DNA of 57,841 bases from Paraburkholderia sp. CNPSo 3272. GTDB taxonomy: Bacteria; Pseudomonadota; Gammaproteobacteria; Burkholderiales; Burkholderiaceae. The notes beneath the pieces were generated by a model. It saw only the letters and a program-made list of their open reading frames with translations. It searched no databases and had not been told where the DNA came from. This document shows positions 42,924-51,616 of the stretch, piece by piece; within the stretch, counting starts at the first letter, position 1, and each line of letters starts with the position of its first letter. The DNA lies in contig NZ_JAMBPQ010000046.1 in NCBI RefSeq assembly GCF_024206495.1, positions 1 through 57,841 of the forward strand, given 5' to 3'. The position numbers and the translations under genes are program-made.

Positions 42924-44762
42924 ATGAACGATCCCGCCACCCTTTCCGCTGCGCCCGCCGGCGCCGGCCGCGATACGCGCCGCTCGCTGTTCTCGCGGCT
43001 CGCGCGCCGCGAGCCGCTCGCGATCGACGGCCTGCCGGCCTCGCTCGCTTCGCTCGGCGCGGGCCAGGTGCACGTGGTGTACGCGAGCGCGTCGCCCGCA
43101 CGCGACGCGCTGTTCTGGCAAACCGCCGCCGCCGCGCTCACGGGTCCCGCCACCGTCCTGTCCACCCGTGACGGCGCGAGCCTCGCGGCCGCGCTGCGCG
43201 ATCATGGCGTCGATCTCGACAAGAACGGTTCGACGCATGCGTGGGCAAACGTATGCGCGCTGCGCCCCCTGCCGGAGCGCGACGGCGCGCAGGTGCTGAT
43301 CGAAGCGCTCAACGCGCTCGCCGAGCAGTGCGCCGCGCCCGAAAGCCAGTTCTTCATCGAAGGCGCGGAGGCGTTCTTCAACTGGCAGGACCCCGCCGCG
43401 CTCGCAGCTCAAGGCGCGCAGCTTGCGGGCTGGTGCGCGCAGCATCGTTACGGCGTGCTGATGGTGGCTGCGCCGCCCGGCCTCGGCGACGATCAGGAGC
43501 ATCCCGAGCTGGCCGCCTTCCAGGCGCGCTTCGCGGGCGCCGCGCAATTGCACCAGGTGCAGGGGCAGTATCACTGGGAGGTCGCGTTCTGGCGCGCGGG
43601 CGATGCCGTGCATGGCAGCCAGAGCGTGCCGCTGCGCTTTTCCGCCGCCGATCACCGGCTCACGGTTTCCGGCGGCACCTTCGAAACCGAGATCGGCGAG
43701 GCGGGCCTGCTCGCGCCCGACGAAGGCCGCGTGATCGTTTCGCGCGACGCGATGTTGCACGAGCGCGTCCTGCCGCCGGCCTGGCAGATCGTCGATAACA
43801 ACGAGGCCGCGGTGGCCGCCGCGCGCACCTCGGTCGCGGCCACGGTGATTCTCGATTTCAGCGTGAACCGCGACCTCGAAATGCTCGCCGAGCAGGTGCA
43901 CACGCTGCGCCTGCAGTGCGGCGAAGCGCTGAAGATCATGGTGCGCGAAGACGCCGTGGCCATGCGCTACGAGTCGCTCATGCTCAACCTCGGCGCGAAC
44001 CGCGTAATCGCGCGGCAGACGCCGCTCGCGCAGGTCGAAGCCATCGTCGACAGTCTGCACGGCCAGGTGTATTCGCGGCCCATGCCCGCCGATTACCGTG
44101 CGGCGCTCGCCGCCGTGGTGCATGGCGAGGAGAGCGGCTACGTGGGCGCGGCGCACTTCGTCGAACTCGTGAGCGCAGCGGTGGAGCGCAGCCGTGTAAT
44201 CCAGCTGCCGAGCGTGCTGATTCGCCTCGCGCTGATGCCGGAAGTCGCGCACGTGGATGCGCTCAAGGCGTGCCATCTGCGCCGCGCGGGCGACATCGTG
44301 ACGGCGAGCGGCGACAGCCTCTACGTGTTCTTCTTCGCCTGCCGTATGAGCGACGCCGACGCCGTGTGCCGACGCGTGTTCCAGCGGCCGCTCGCCGAGC
44401 TGTTCCAGGGCGAGGAGCGCTACGGCGACGGCCGCGCGATCACGGAGGCGCTGGCCACGCTCGGCGAGGAAATCAACACCACGCCGCCGCCCGACTATTC
44501 GGGCTGGCTCGCGATCAACGAAGGGCAGCCCGCCGCGCCCGCGGCCGTCTCGGTGCATGCCAACGGCCAGACCGTGCCGCTAGCGGCGGCCTCCGCGATC
44601 GCGCCTGGCGCAGCGACCGCCCCCACGACAGAACCCGCAGTGCCCGACAACATCGCTCCCATAAACGGCGACCTGTTGCCCGCGCTCGACGCCGCCGCGC
44701 GCACCGACAACGCGAAACCGCGAGCCGCGCCGCAGCGCGCGCCGCTGCCGCTCAAAGCATAG
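42924..44762 (+). CDS. bcsE: c-di-GMP-binding cellulose synthase activator BcsE
   Basis: A 612-residue BcsE. The central region is a degenerate ATPase-like/receiver-like module (ESQFFIEGAEAFFNWQDPAAL); the C-terminal GIL domain carries the c-di-GMP motif RXGD as Arg454-Ala-Gly-Asp457 in ACHLRRAGDIVTAS. In enterobacteria BcsE, with BcsF, BcsR and BcsQ, recruits c-di-GMP to the synthase and increases output. The last 100 residues are a low-complexity Ala/Pro tail not needed for the fold. It lies 72 bp after bcsC and 12 bp before bcsF. Confidence 0.9.
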   Translation: MNDPATLSAAPAGAGRDTRRSLFSRLARREPLAIDGLPASLASLGAGQVHVVYASASPARDALFWQTAAAALTGPATVLSTRDGASLAAALRDHGVDLDKNGSTHAWANVCALRPLPERDGAQVLIEALNALAEQCAAPESQFFIEGAEAFFNWQDPAALAAQGAQLAGWCAQHRYGVLMVAAPPGLGDDQEHPELAAFQARFAGAAQLHQVQGQYHWEVAFWRAGDAVHGSQSVPLRFSAADHRLTVSGGTFETEIGEAGLLAPDEGRVIVSRDAMLHERVLPPAWQIVDNNEAAVAAARTSVAATVILDFSVNRDLEMLAEQVHTLRLQCGEALKIMVREDAVAMRYESLMLNLGANRVIARQTPLAQVEAIVDSLHGQVYSRPMPADYRAALAAVVHGEESGYVGAAHFVELVSAAVERSRVIQLPSVLIRLALMPEVAHVDALKACHLRRAGDIVTASGDSLYVFFFACRMSDADAVCRRVFQRPLAELFQGEERYGDGRAITEALATLGEEINTTPPPDYSGWLAINEGQPAAPAAVSVHANGQTVPLAAASAIAPGAATAPTTEPAVPDNIAPINGDLLPALDAAARTDNAKPRAAPQRAPLPLKA

Positions 44763-44774
44763 GAGAGCGACAAC

Positions 44775-44978
44775 ATGGACCTCTTCCTCGGTTACTTCGT
44801 CTGGGGCTTGATACTCGCCGTGCCGCTCTACTGGATCGGCTGGCGCCTGCGCCTCGCGCGCTTCGTGCCCATGTGGCTGCGCCCCGCGCGCTCGCGCCCG
44901 CTCCAGCTCCCGCCGCAGGTCGACGCCCTGCTGATTCGCGGCCAGCGCCGCTTCAGCCAGACGGGGCCGCGCCGATGA
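44775..44978 (+). CDS. bcsF: small membrane protein BcsF
   Basis: A 67-residue single-span protein: MDLFLGYFVWGLILAVPLYW crosses the membrane, followed by a basic tail (RLRLARFVPMWLRPARSRP). This matches BcsF, which recruits BcsE to the inner membrane. AGGAG eight bases before ATG fixes the start. Its stop overlaps the bcsQ start (ATGA, 44975-44978). Confidence 0.85.
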   Translation: MDLFLGYFVWGLILAVPLYWIGWRLRLARFVPMWLRPARSRPLQLPPQVDALLIRGQRRFSQTGPRR

Positions 44979-45808
44979 AGACCATCGCCATCGTCTCCAG
45001 TGTGGGCGGTGCGGGCCGCACCACCCTCACCACGGCGCTCGCCGGTCTGCTGGCGGCGCGCGAACACGTTGCGCTCGCCGCGGAATGCGACCCGCGCAAC
45101 GTGCTGGCACTCCATTTCGGGCTGCGCGAGAACGCGCGCGAAGGGCTCGTCACGCACCTGGCGGGCGGCCCCGGCGCCGGCGACGCCTGGTCGCGGGCCG
45201 CGCTGCAAAGCGACGACGGCGTGCTCGTGCTGCCGTGGGGCAGCCTCGCTGATGGCCATGCATCCGACGACCCGCGCGACGACGACGCCAGCGCCTTACT
45301 CGACGCTCGCCCCGGCTGGCTGCGCGAACTGCTCGCCCGCGTGGACCTGCCGGCGCAGACGATCGCGCTCGTCGATGCGGGTACGTGGCCCTCGGCTCAC
45401 GCGCGCCAGGCGATCGACGCCGCCGACCTCGTGCTCGGCGTCCTCACGCCCTGTGCCACCGCGTGCGCGACACTGCCGCGCCTGATCGCCGCGCTCGTGC
45501 GCGCACAGAAGCGCAGCGTGTTCGTCGCCAATGCAGTCGTGCCGGCGCGCCAGTTGCACATGGACGTCGTTGCGCTGCTGCGCGCGCGCCTCGGCGCCGC
45601 CATGCTCCCGTATCTCGTGCATGCGGACACCGGCGTGCCCGCCGCGCTCGCCGCGGGCGAGAACTTCTGCCTGAGCGCGCCCAGCTCGCAGGCCGCGCAC
45701 GACCTTCACGGCATCGCCTCGTGGCTCTCGCACTGGAGCACGGGCGCGAGCCTCGACGCACCCGACGAACTGCTCGCGCAACACGTCGCGCGCGGGAGCA
45801 CGCCATGA
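44975..45808 (+). CDS. bcsQ: ParA/MinD-like cellulose biosynthesis ATPase BcsQ
   Basis: A 277-residue MinD/ParA-fold protein starting MKTIAIVSSVGGAGRTTLTTALAGLL. The P-loop is VGGAGRTT in place of KGGXGKTT: the signature Lys is Val10 and the P-loop Lys is Arg15. BcsQ of E. coli also departs from the consensus here, so reduced or altered ATP handling may be normal for the family. The switch region VDAGTWPSAHARQAI follows near residue 133. BcsQ, with BcsR, localises and supports the synthase. It is coupled at both ends (ATGA with bcsF and with bcsA). Confidence 0.88.
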   Translation: MKTIAIVSSVGGAGRTTLTTALAGLLAAREHVALAAECDPRNVLALHFGLRENAREGLVTHLAGGPGAGDAWSRAALQSDDGVLVLPWGSLADGHASDDPRDDDASALLDARPGWLRELLARVDLPAQTIALVDAGTWPSAHARQAIDAADLVLGVLTPCATACATLPRLIAALVRAQKRSVFVANAVVPARQLHMDVVALLRARLGAAMLPYLVHADTGVPAALAAGENFCLSAPSSQAAHDLHGIASWLSHWSTGASLDAPDELLAQHVARGSTP

Positions 45809-48399
45809 TCCGCGAGCGCATCGTCGCCCTGTGGACCGCGTTCTGGGGCTCACTGCGCCGCCTGAGCGCGCCCGAGTTCAATCTCGCGCCGGACGCGCCG
45901 GGCGGCCAGTGGCTGCTGCGCGCCTTCTTCCGGCCGCCGCGCCCAGGCCAGCGCGACCTGCCCGCGCTCGCCTTCGCGCGGCTCGGCAAGGACATCGGCC
46001 AGCGGCTGAACATGGGCCGCGACCGCAGCGTCGGCGCGTGGCTCCTGCGCATCTTCCTGCGCCCGCGGCGCGCGCGTCAGCGTCTCGCCGCCGACTTGCG
46101 CAAGCTTCACAAGGCGCCGCAAGGACACCATCGCTTCGCGCTGCGCGCGTGGCTCGACAGGCGGCTCGAACCCGTCTATCGCCGCGCCTCGCGCGCGAGC
46201 GCGGCAGTCGGCGCCCGCTTGCCCGACGTGCCCTGGGAAGGCATCGAGCAGCAGCTCGAGAAGCTTTCGGCGGCGCTCGACAACGTGCCCTACCTTCGCC
46301 AGGGCCTGCTGTGGCTCGCGTTCGTCGCGGCTGTCGCCGTGTGCACGACGCCGCTGCCGTTCGCCGGCCAGGTGCTGCTGTTTCTGCTCGTGTACGTCGT
46401 GGTGATGATCGCGCGCCGCCTGCCGGGGCGCCTCGCCACCATGCTCATGGTGATGCTCTCGATCCTCATGACGGGCCGCTACGTCTGGTGGCGCAGCACG
46501 CAAACGCTGCATCTTTCGAGCCCCGCCGAGGCCATCGTCGGCTACATCCTCTACGCGGCCGAGCTCTACACGTGGATCGTGCTGATCTTCGGCTACGTGC
46601 AGACCGCCTGGCCGCTGCGCCGCAAGCCGCAGCCGCTGCCCGACGACCCCGCCGACTGGCCGACCGTCGACCTCTACATACCGACCTACAACGAGCCGCT
46701 TTCGGTGGTGCGGCCAACCGTGTTCGCGGCAAGCTCGATCGACTGGCCGCGCGACAAGCTGCGCGTCTACATTCTCGACGACGGCGACCGCGACGAATTC
46801 CGCGACTTCGCGCGCGAGGCGGGCGTGGGCTACCTGCGCCGCGACGAACACACGCACGCGAAGGCCGGCAACATCAACCACGCGATGCCGCTCACGCAGG
46901 GCGAGTACATCGCGATTTTCGACTGCGACCACATTCCCACGCGCTCTTTCCTGCAAACGACCGTGGGCGTTTTTCTCGCCGACAAAAAATGCGCGATGGT
47001 GCAGACGCCGCACCACTTCTTCTCGCCCGATCCGTTCGAGCGCAACTTCGACACGTTCCACCGCGTGCCCAACGAAGGCAGCCTCTTTTACGGGCTGATC
47101 CAGGACGGCAACGACTTCTGGGACGCCACGTTCTTCTGCGGCTCGTGCGCGGTCATCAAGCGCTCGGCGCTCGAGCACATTGGCGGCATCGCGACCGAGA
47201 CCGTGACCGAGGACGCCCACACCTCGCTGCGGCTGCATCGCCACGGCTATACCTCGGCCTATCTGCGCACTGTGCAGGCCGCGGGCCTCGCCACCGACAG
47301 CCTCGCCGACCACATCGGCCAGCGCATCCGCTGGGCACGCGGCATGACGCAGATCTTCCGCGTCGACAATCCGTGGATCGGCAAGGGGCTCTCGTTCTTC
47401 CAGCGCATGTGCTACAGCAACGCCATGCTGCACTTCTTTTACGGCTTCCCGCGGCTCATCTTCCTCGTGATGCCCGGCGCGTACCTGTATTTCGGACTGC
47501 ACGTGATCAACACGCCCGCGCCCGTGATCCTCGCCTACGTGGTGCCGTATCTCGTGATTGCCGCGATTGCCAACTCGCGCATCCAGGGACGCTACCGGCA
47601 CTCGTTCTGGGCCGAAGCCTATGAGTCCGTGCTCGCGTGGTACATCGTGCTGCCCACCACCATGGCGCTCATCAATCCAAAGCTCGGCAAGTTCAACGTG
47701 ACCTCGAAGGGCGGCCATATCGAGCACGAGTACCTCGACTGGACGATTTCGAAGCCCTACCTCGTGCTGCTCGCGATCAACGTGTGCTCTGTGCTCGCCG
47801 GTATCGGCCGCCTCACGATCTGGCGGTCCGACGAGCCCGCCACCGTGTTCATGAACCTCTTCTGGGCCGGCGTGAATCTCACCATTCTCGGGCTCGCGCT
47901 CGGCGTGGCCAAAGAGGCGAAGCAGGTGCGCGTGGCGCACCGCATTCCGCTGCGCGTGCCCGCCATGCTCACGCTGCCCGACGGCCGCACGCTCGCGTGC
48001 AAGACCGAGAACTATTCGATGGGCGGCCTCGGTCTCATGCTGCCCGCCGACGCCGTAGCGAAGCTCGAACCCGGCGAGCGCATCAACGTGACGCTCGCGC
48101 GCGGCGTGCTGGAGCACGACTTCCCCGCCGTAGTCGCGCGTCTGGCCGACCGGCGCCTCGGCGTGCGCTTCGTCGGCATGACGGTTGAGACCGAGCGCAA
48201 GCTCGTGGAATGCACGTTCGGCCGCGCCGATGCCTGGCTCGAATGGGAGGACGTGCCGCCTTCCGACGCGCCGCTGCACGGGCTCGTTCAGTTGATCGAG
48301 CTGAGCTGGCAGGGCTACATGCGCCTCATCGACGCGTTCTTCGACGCGCTGGAAAACTTCTTTACGCGACGCCGGGCCGGCCAGGTCCGCCAGCCCTGA
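45805..48399 (+). CDS. bcsA: cellulose synthase catalytic subunit BcsA (UDP-forming)
   Basis: An 864-residue GT2 synthase. Motifs in order: PTYNE (residues 293-297), DDGD (325-328), DCD (373-375, UDP/Mg binding), TED (468-470, general base) and QRIRW (506-510). The C-terminal PilZ domain binds c-di-GMP through RVAHR (709-713) and NYSMGG. Transmembrane helices flank the catalytic domain. The N-terminal 120 residues are a basic cytoplasmic extension like that of enterobacterial BcsA. It polymerises UDP-glucose and pushes the chain into the periplasm. The ATG overlaps the bcsQ stop. Placing bcsA seventh in the operon, after the export and accessory genes, is unusual. Confidence 0.96.
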   Translation: MIRERIVALWTAFWGSLRRLSAPEFNLAPDAPGGQWLLRAFFRPPRPGQRDLPALAFARLGKDIGQRLNMGRDRSVGAWLLRIFLRPRRARQRLAADLRKLHKAPQGHHRFALRAWLDRRLEPVYRRASRASAAVGARLPDVPWEGIEQQLEKLSAALDNVPYLRQGLLWLAFVAAVAVCTTPLPFAGQVLLFLLVYVVVMIARRLPGRLATMLMVMLSILMTGRYVWWRSTQTLHLSSPAEAIVGYILYAAELYTWIVLIFGYVQTAWPLRRKPQPLPDDPADWPTVDLYIPTYNEPLSVVRPTVFAASSIDWPRDKLRVYILDDGDRDEFRDFAREAGVGYLRRDEHTHAKAGNINHAMPLTQGEYIAIFDCDHIPTRSFLQTTVGVFLADKKCAMVQTPHHFFSPDPFERNFDTFHRVPNEGSLFYGLIQDGNDFWDATFFCGSCAVIKRSALEHIGGIATETVTEDAHTSLRLHRHGYTSAYLRTVQAAGLATDSLADHIGQRIRWARGMTQIFRVDNPWIGKGLSFFQRMCYSNAMLHFFYGFPRLIFLVMPGAYLYFGLHVINTPAPVILAYVVPYLVIAAIANSRIQGRYRHSFWAEAYESVLAWYIVLPTTMALINPKLGKFNVTSKGGHIEHEYLDWTISKPYLVLLAINVCSVLAGIGRLTIWRSDEPATVFMNLFWAGVNLTILGLALGVAKEAKQVRVAHRIPLRVPAMLTLPDGRTLACKTENYSMGGLGLMLPADAVAKLEPGERINVTLARGVLEHDFPAVVARLADRRLGVRFVGMTVETERKLVECTFGRADAWLEWEDVPPSDAPLHGLVQLIELSWQGYMRLIDAFFDALENFFTRRRAGQVRQP

Positions 48400-48438
48400 T
48401 AACCGGAACCACCGCTATACCCTGGAACACGAAACACT

Positions 48439-50025
48439 ATGGGTCTCTGGAATCTTTACTTCCTCGCCAAGCTGTACCTCTACTCGATCGGCACGCTCAA
48501 GCCTGAGTGGTGGATGAACTTCGCTTTCGTCATCCTGCTGCTCGTGCCGCTGCACAACCGGTGGCTGCGTATCGCGCGCGATGTGATCGCCGTGATCGTA
48601 GGCATCGCCATTGCGTACCACGAGTCGAGCATGCCCGATATCGGCCGGGCGATCTCGCAGATCCCCGTGCTCCTCACCTTCACGCCCTCGTACATGTTCG
48701 AGCTCACGCGGCGCGTGATTTCGCTTTCGATGGTCGTGTCGGCGGTGATCGCCGTGCTGCTCTACTTCCTCATCAACCGCTGGGTGCGCGTGACGACGCT
48801 CGTGCTGATCGCGCTCGTCGTCATGCCGGTCTGGCAGGGCGTGGGTTCGTTCGTGGCGAACGCCACCGCCAACGCTTCGCTTGCGAGCAACGGCGACGAG
48901 GACAGCGGCACGGGCAAGAAGCGCGACGAGCAGTCGGGCAGCTACGACCAGCAGCTCGCGGCGTTCCGCGCGAACGAGGAAGGTCGGCACGTGAGTTTCA
49001 CGCCGCTCACCACCGATGCGAACGCGCAGTTCGACATCATCATGGTGCACATCTGCTCGCTCTCGTGGAACGACATGGATGTCGTGAAGATGCGCAACAA
49101 CCCGCTCTTCTCGCGCTTCGACTATATCTTCCAGAACTTCAGCTCGGGTGCCAGCTATAGCGGGCCCGCCGCGATCCGCGTGCTGCGCGCCACCTGCGGG
49201 CAAGAGCCGCACAAGGCGCTCTACGATCCCGCGCCTGCCGAGTGCCACCTGTTCGCGCAGCTCGCGCAGGCCGGCTACACGCCGAACGCGCTGCTCAACC
49301 ACAACGGCCGTTTCGACAATTTCCGCAGTACGGTGATCAGTGAAATCGGCGTGCCGGGCGTGACGATCCCCGCGAACGAAGGCTTCCCGGAGTTCATGAA
49401 GGAGTTCGACGGTTCCGCGCTGGCCGACGACTACGACGTGCTTTCGCGCTGGTACAAGCAGCGCATTGCCGCTGGCGGCGGGCCAGTCGCGCTCTACTAC
49501 AACACGGTCTCGATGCACGACGGCAACCGGCTGCCCGCGCCGAACGACAAGCTCACGAGCCTGCAGTCCTACCCGATTCGCCTGCAGCGGCTGCTCGGAG
49601 ACGTCGACAAGCTGATCGACCTCGTCGCGCAGTCGGGCCGCAAGGCGGTGATCGTCTTCGTACCCGAACACGGCGCGGCGCTGCAGGGCGAAGAGAACCA
49701 GATTGCCGGCATGCGCGAGATCCCCACGCCGAACATCGTCCACGTGCCGGTGGGCGTGAAGGTGGTGGGTCTGCCGGCCGGCAGCGAGCACACCGGCGGC
49801 GTGACGACGATCGACACGCCCACGAGCTATCTCGCGCTCGCGCAGCTGTTGTCGAATCTCGTGGCGCACAGCCCGTTCGCCACCGGCGCGCCGCCGCTCG
49901 CTCAGTATGCGAACAACCTGCCGCAAACGCGCATGGTCGGCGAAAACGAAGGCACGGTGACGATGACGACGCCAACCGGCTATGTGATCCATACGCCGGA
50001 CGGCGTGTGGGTGGAGGGCAAGTAA
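48439..50025 (+). CDS. bcsG: cellulose phosphoethanolamine transferase BcsG
   Basis: A 528-residue protein: four or five N-terminal membrane helices (FVILLLVPLHN, VIAVIVGIAIAY, VVSAVIAVLLYFLI, TLVLIALVVMPVW) and a periplasmic alkaline-phosphatase-fold domain. Active-site features are HICSLSW (zinc Cys), SYSGPAAIRVLRATCGQ with the probable nucleophile Ser, and VFVPEHGAAL (zinc Glu-His pair). It moves phosphoethanolamine from phosphatidylethanolamine to cellulose. Its stop overlaps the bcsR start (TAATG). Its presence with bcsE and bcsF predicts pEtN-cellulose. Confidence 0.93.
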   Translation: MGLWNLYFLAKLYLYSIGTLKPEWWMNFAFVILLLVPLHNRWLRIARDVIAVIVGIAIAYHESSMPDIGRAISQIPVLLTFTPSYMFELTRRVISLSMVVSAVIAVLLYFLINRWVRVTTLVLIALVVMPVWQGVGSFVANATANASLASNGDEDSGTGKKRDEQSGSYDQQLAAFRANEEGRHVSFTPLTTDANAQFDIIMVHICSLSWNDMDVVKMRNNPLFSRFDYIFQNFSSGASYSGPAAIRVLRATCGQEPHKALYDPAPAECHLFAQLAQAGYTPNALLNHNGRFDNFRSTVISEIGVPGVTIPANEGFPEFMKEFDGSALADDYDVLSRWYKQRIAAGGGPVALYYNTVSMHDGNRLPAPNDKLTSLQSYPIRLQRLLGDVDKLIDLVAQSGRKAVIVFVPEHGAALQGEENQIAGMREIPTPNIVHVPVGVKVVGLPAGSEHTGGVTTIDTPTSYLALAQLLSNLVAHSPFATGAPPLAQYANNLPQTRMVGENEGTVTMTTPTGYVIHTPDGVWVEGK

Positions 50026-50234
50026 TGGCGATGCGCTTGTGGGGGTCCGGCCGGCGTTCGCGCAGTGGTCCCGCGCTGCCGAGCGATATCGACGCGCTCG
50101 CGCGTCTCGTCGAGGGCGTGGACCGCGACCGCTATCTCGACGTTCAGGCCGAGGACGCCTGGCAGGCGGCCGCGAAGCGCTGGCCGCTGGTGGCGGCCGT
50201 GCTGGAATTGCCGGTGGAGGGGGGAAAAGGCTGA
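50025..50234 (+). CDS. bcsR: BcsR-like small cellulose biosynthesis protein
   Basis: A 69-residue protein whose second half (DIDALARLVEGVDRDRYLDVQAEDAWQAAAKRWPLVA) matches the BcsR/YhjR pattern of E. coli, in which a short helix precedes YXDI...AALKRWPLLAE. BcsR stabilises BcsQ and binds BcsE. It overlaps the bcsG stop by one base and ends the operon. In E. coli bcsR is first and adjacent to bcsQ; here it is last. Confidence 0.75.
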   Translation: MAMRLWGSGRRSRSGPALPSDIDALARLVEGVDRDRYLDVQAEDAWQAAAKRWPLVAAVLELPVEGGKG

Positions 50235-50444
50235 GTTAGCGCGCGAACTCGCCTCTGCGGTGCGCTCAGGATCCGCTGGGCCCCGCACGCTGCGCGAGGA
50301 CGCAGTGCTCCAGCGGCATGCAGGTCAGCGAGCGGCCCGTGGGCGCGATGTAGCGCCGCTCGAATGCCTCGCTTTCGGGATCGTCGCCAGCGTAGTGGAA
50401 GCCGTACCGGGGGGTGCCGCTTCGCGGGTCATCGCAGCAGTTCC

Positions 50445-50693
50445 TCAGTGATCCTGATGATCACTCATCTGACGCGTTTGTACTTCGGTTACCGAATCGA
50501 ACAACGCCTCGGCACGCGCCAGTTCATCCAGTGCGCGGTCGAGCCGCGATTGCGCGGCGCCATAGGCGGGCGGCGCGGCCACATGGTCGTGGGCCTCGGC
50601 ACGCAAGGCGCGAAATGCCCGGTCGACGTTGCGGCTCGCCTCAAAAAAGCGTTGCGCGGCCTCGGCCTCTTGTGAACGGATGTGAATCGCCAT
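50445..50693 (-). CDS. small helical hypothetical protein
   Basis: An 82-residue protein predicted to be almost all helix (QEAEAAQRFFEASRNVDRAFRALRAEA, SRLDRALDELARAEALFDSVTEV), with heptad-like leucine spacing. It overlaps the 3' end of the 298-codon gene upstream by 53 bp in another frame, so it is likely translated from the same mRNA. A hairpin AGTGATC-N5-GATCACT (50447-50465) covers its stop. I do not recognise a family. The overlap makes it less certain than its neighbour. Confidence 0.45.
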   Translation of the reverse strand: MAIHIRSQEAEAAQRFFEASRNVDRAFRALRAEAHDHVAAPPAYGAAQSRLDRALDELARAEALFDSVTEVQTRQMSDHQDH

Positions 50694-51537
50694 GGAAGAG
50701 TTCCATCGTGAGCTGTGTCCAGTCTCCCGCCCGGGAGACATGGCGCGTTCTTGCGCCGCCAAGCCGTGAAGACGCCGTGTGATCGGCAGGCGGCACGTCG
50801 AAGAGATCGCGCGTAACGCCGCGCGCCTGCTGCGCGCAGGCCTCGCTGCGCACGCGTTTGGTGAGATCTGAGTAAGTGTCGAAGTCGCCCATGCGCGACG
50901 CCTCGTGAATGGCCGCGAGGTCGCGCGCCTTGACCAGCGTGGGCTGCGTGAGGCGCACGAAGTACGGCGCCTCCAGTTCCGCCGTAAACACGAGCGGATG
51001 GCTCTTGCCGCCCGCCTGGGCGGCGCGCTCGACGCAATCCACCACCACCGTGCCCTGCGAGCGGCATGGCGGCTTCGCCGTGCTCACGCTGCGCAGCCGC
51101 TCCGGAACCACCCGCAGCGAACTGCCGACGCTGAGTTCGGCTGGCGAGACGCACGCGAGCGCGTAGTGATGCTCGCGCGCGGCGCCCGAGGGCAGCGTGG
51201 CGCTGCTCGTGACGAACACGTGCTGCGGAAGCTGGCGCACCTGGCCGCTCGCATCGACCCACGCATTCCAGACGACCACGCCGGCACGCTTGCCGCGCTT
51301 GTCTTGCATGGCGCGCGGGCGGCTTGCCGCCGGCGAGAACAGCGCGAGAAGCGAGCCGGTGCGCAGCGCGGCGATTTGAGCGCTGCTGCCGAGCGACTGG
51401 CCGATGCCCCACAGGAAGCGCCCGCCGCCTTGCCGCCGCTCCCACTCCTTGCGCAGGATCAGCGTGGGGAGATCCACGCCGGGCTCTGGCCCGATGCGGG
51501 ACCAGCAAAACGTGGGCGGTAGGTGTTGTAGTGCCAT
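50641..51537 (-). CDS. unrecognised 298-residue protein divergent from an HTH regulator
   Basis: Starts MALQHLPPTFCWSRIGPEPG; notable segments are LILRKEWERRQGGGRFLWGIGQSLG (conserved-looking, aromatic), VVVWNAWVDASGQVRQLPQHVFVTSSA and HHYALACVSPAELSVG, with a basic Cys/Arg-rich C-terminus. Mixed beta strands, no membrane segment, no signal peptide. AGGAAG lies a few bases before ATG 51537. I cannot assign a domain. It shares a promoter region with a small HTH protein on the other strand and overlaps a small helical gene downstream, an arrangement seen for toxin-antitoxin and defence modules but not proof of one. Confidence 0.6.
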   Translation of the reverse strand: MALQHLPPTFCWSRIGPEPGVDLPTLILRKEWERRQGGGRFLWGIGQSLGSSAQIAALRTGSLLALFSPAASRPRAMQDKRGKRAGVVVWNAWVDASGQVRQLPQHVFVTSSATLPSGAAREHHYALACVSPAELSVGSSLRVVPERLRSVSTAKPPCRSQGTVVVDCVERAAQAGGKSHPLVFTAELEAPYFVRLTQPTLVKARDLAAIHEASRMGDFDTYSDLTKRVRSEACAQQARGVTRDLFDVPPADHTASSRLGGARTRHVSRAGDWTQLTMELFHGDSHPFTRGRGRATLF

Positions 51538-51558
51538 CGACTTCCTCGGAATGCAGCC

Positions 51559-51609
51559 GCCCGCCGAGTTTGGCGGGCAATTCAATAACCGTTACTGTAT
51601 AGGTATAAT
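51559..51609. promoter_or_regulatory. divergent promoter region with hairpin and -10 box
   Basis: GCCCGCC-N6-GGCGGGC (51559-51578) is an exact inverted repeat in the leader of the minus-strand gene. On the plus strand TATAAT (51604-51609) is a perfect -10 box, 17 bases after a weak -35 (TTCAAT, 51581-51586). Transcription would start at about 51616, that is at ATG 51617 of the HTH gene, so that mRNA may be leaderless. Confidence 0.55.
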
Positions 51610-51616
51610 GCATGAC

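Noticed and set aside
39825..44558. A 1577-codon open frame antisense to bcsC and bcsE
   Set aside because: It is a by-product of strong G/C third-position bias in the real genes; its translation is Arg/His/Ala-rich with no family motif, while the plus strand carries clear BcsC and BcsE.
43916..44974. Open frame extending bcsQ upstream through bcsE
   Set aside because: bcsF and the ATGA overlap define the bcsQ start; the extension is low-complexity Arg/Ala.
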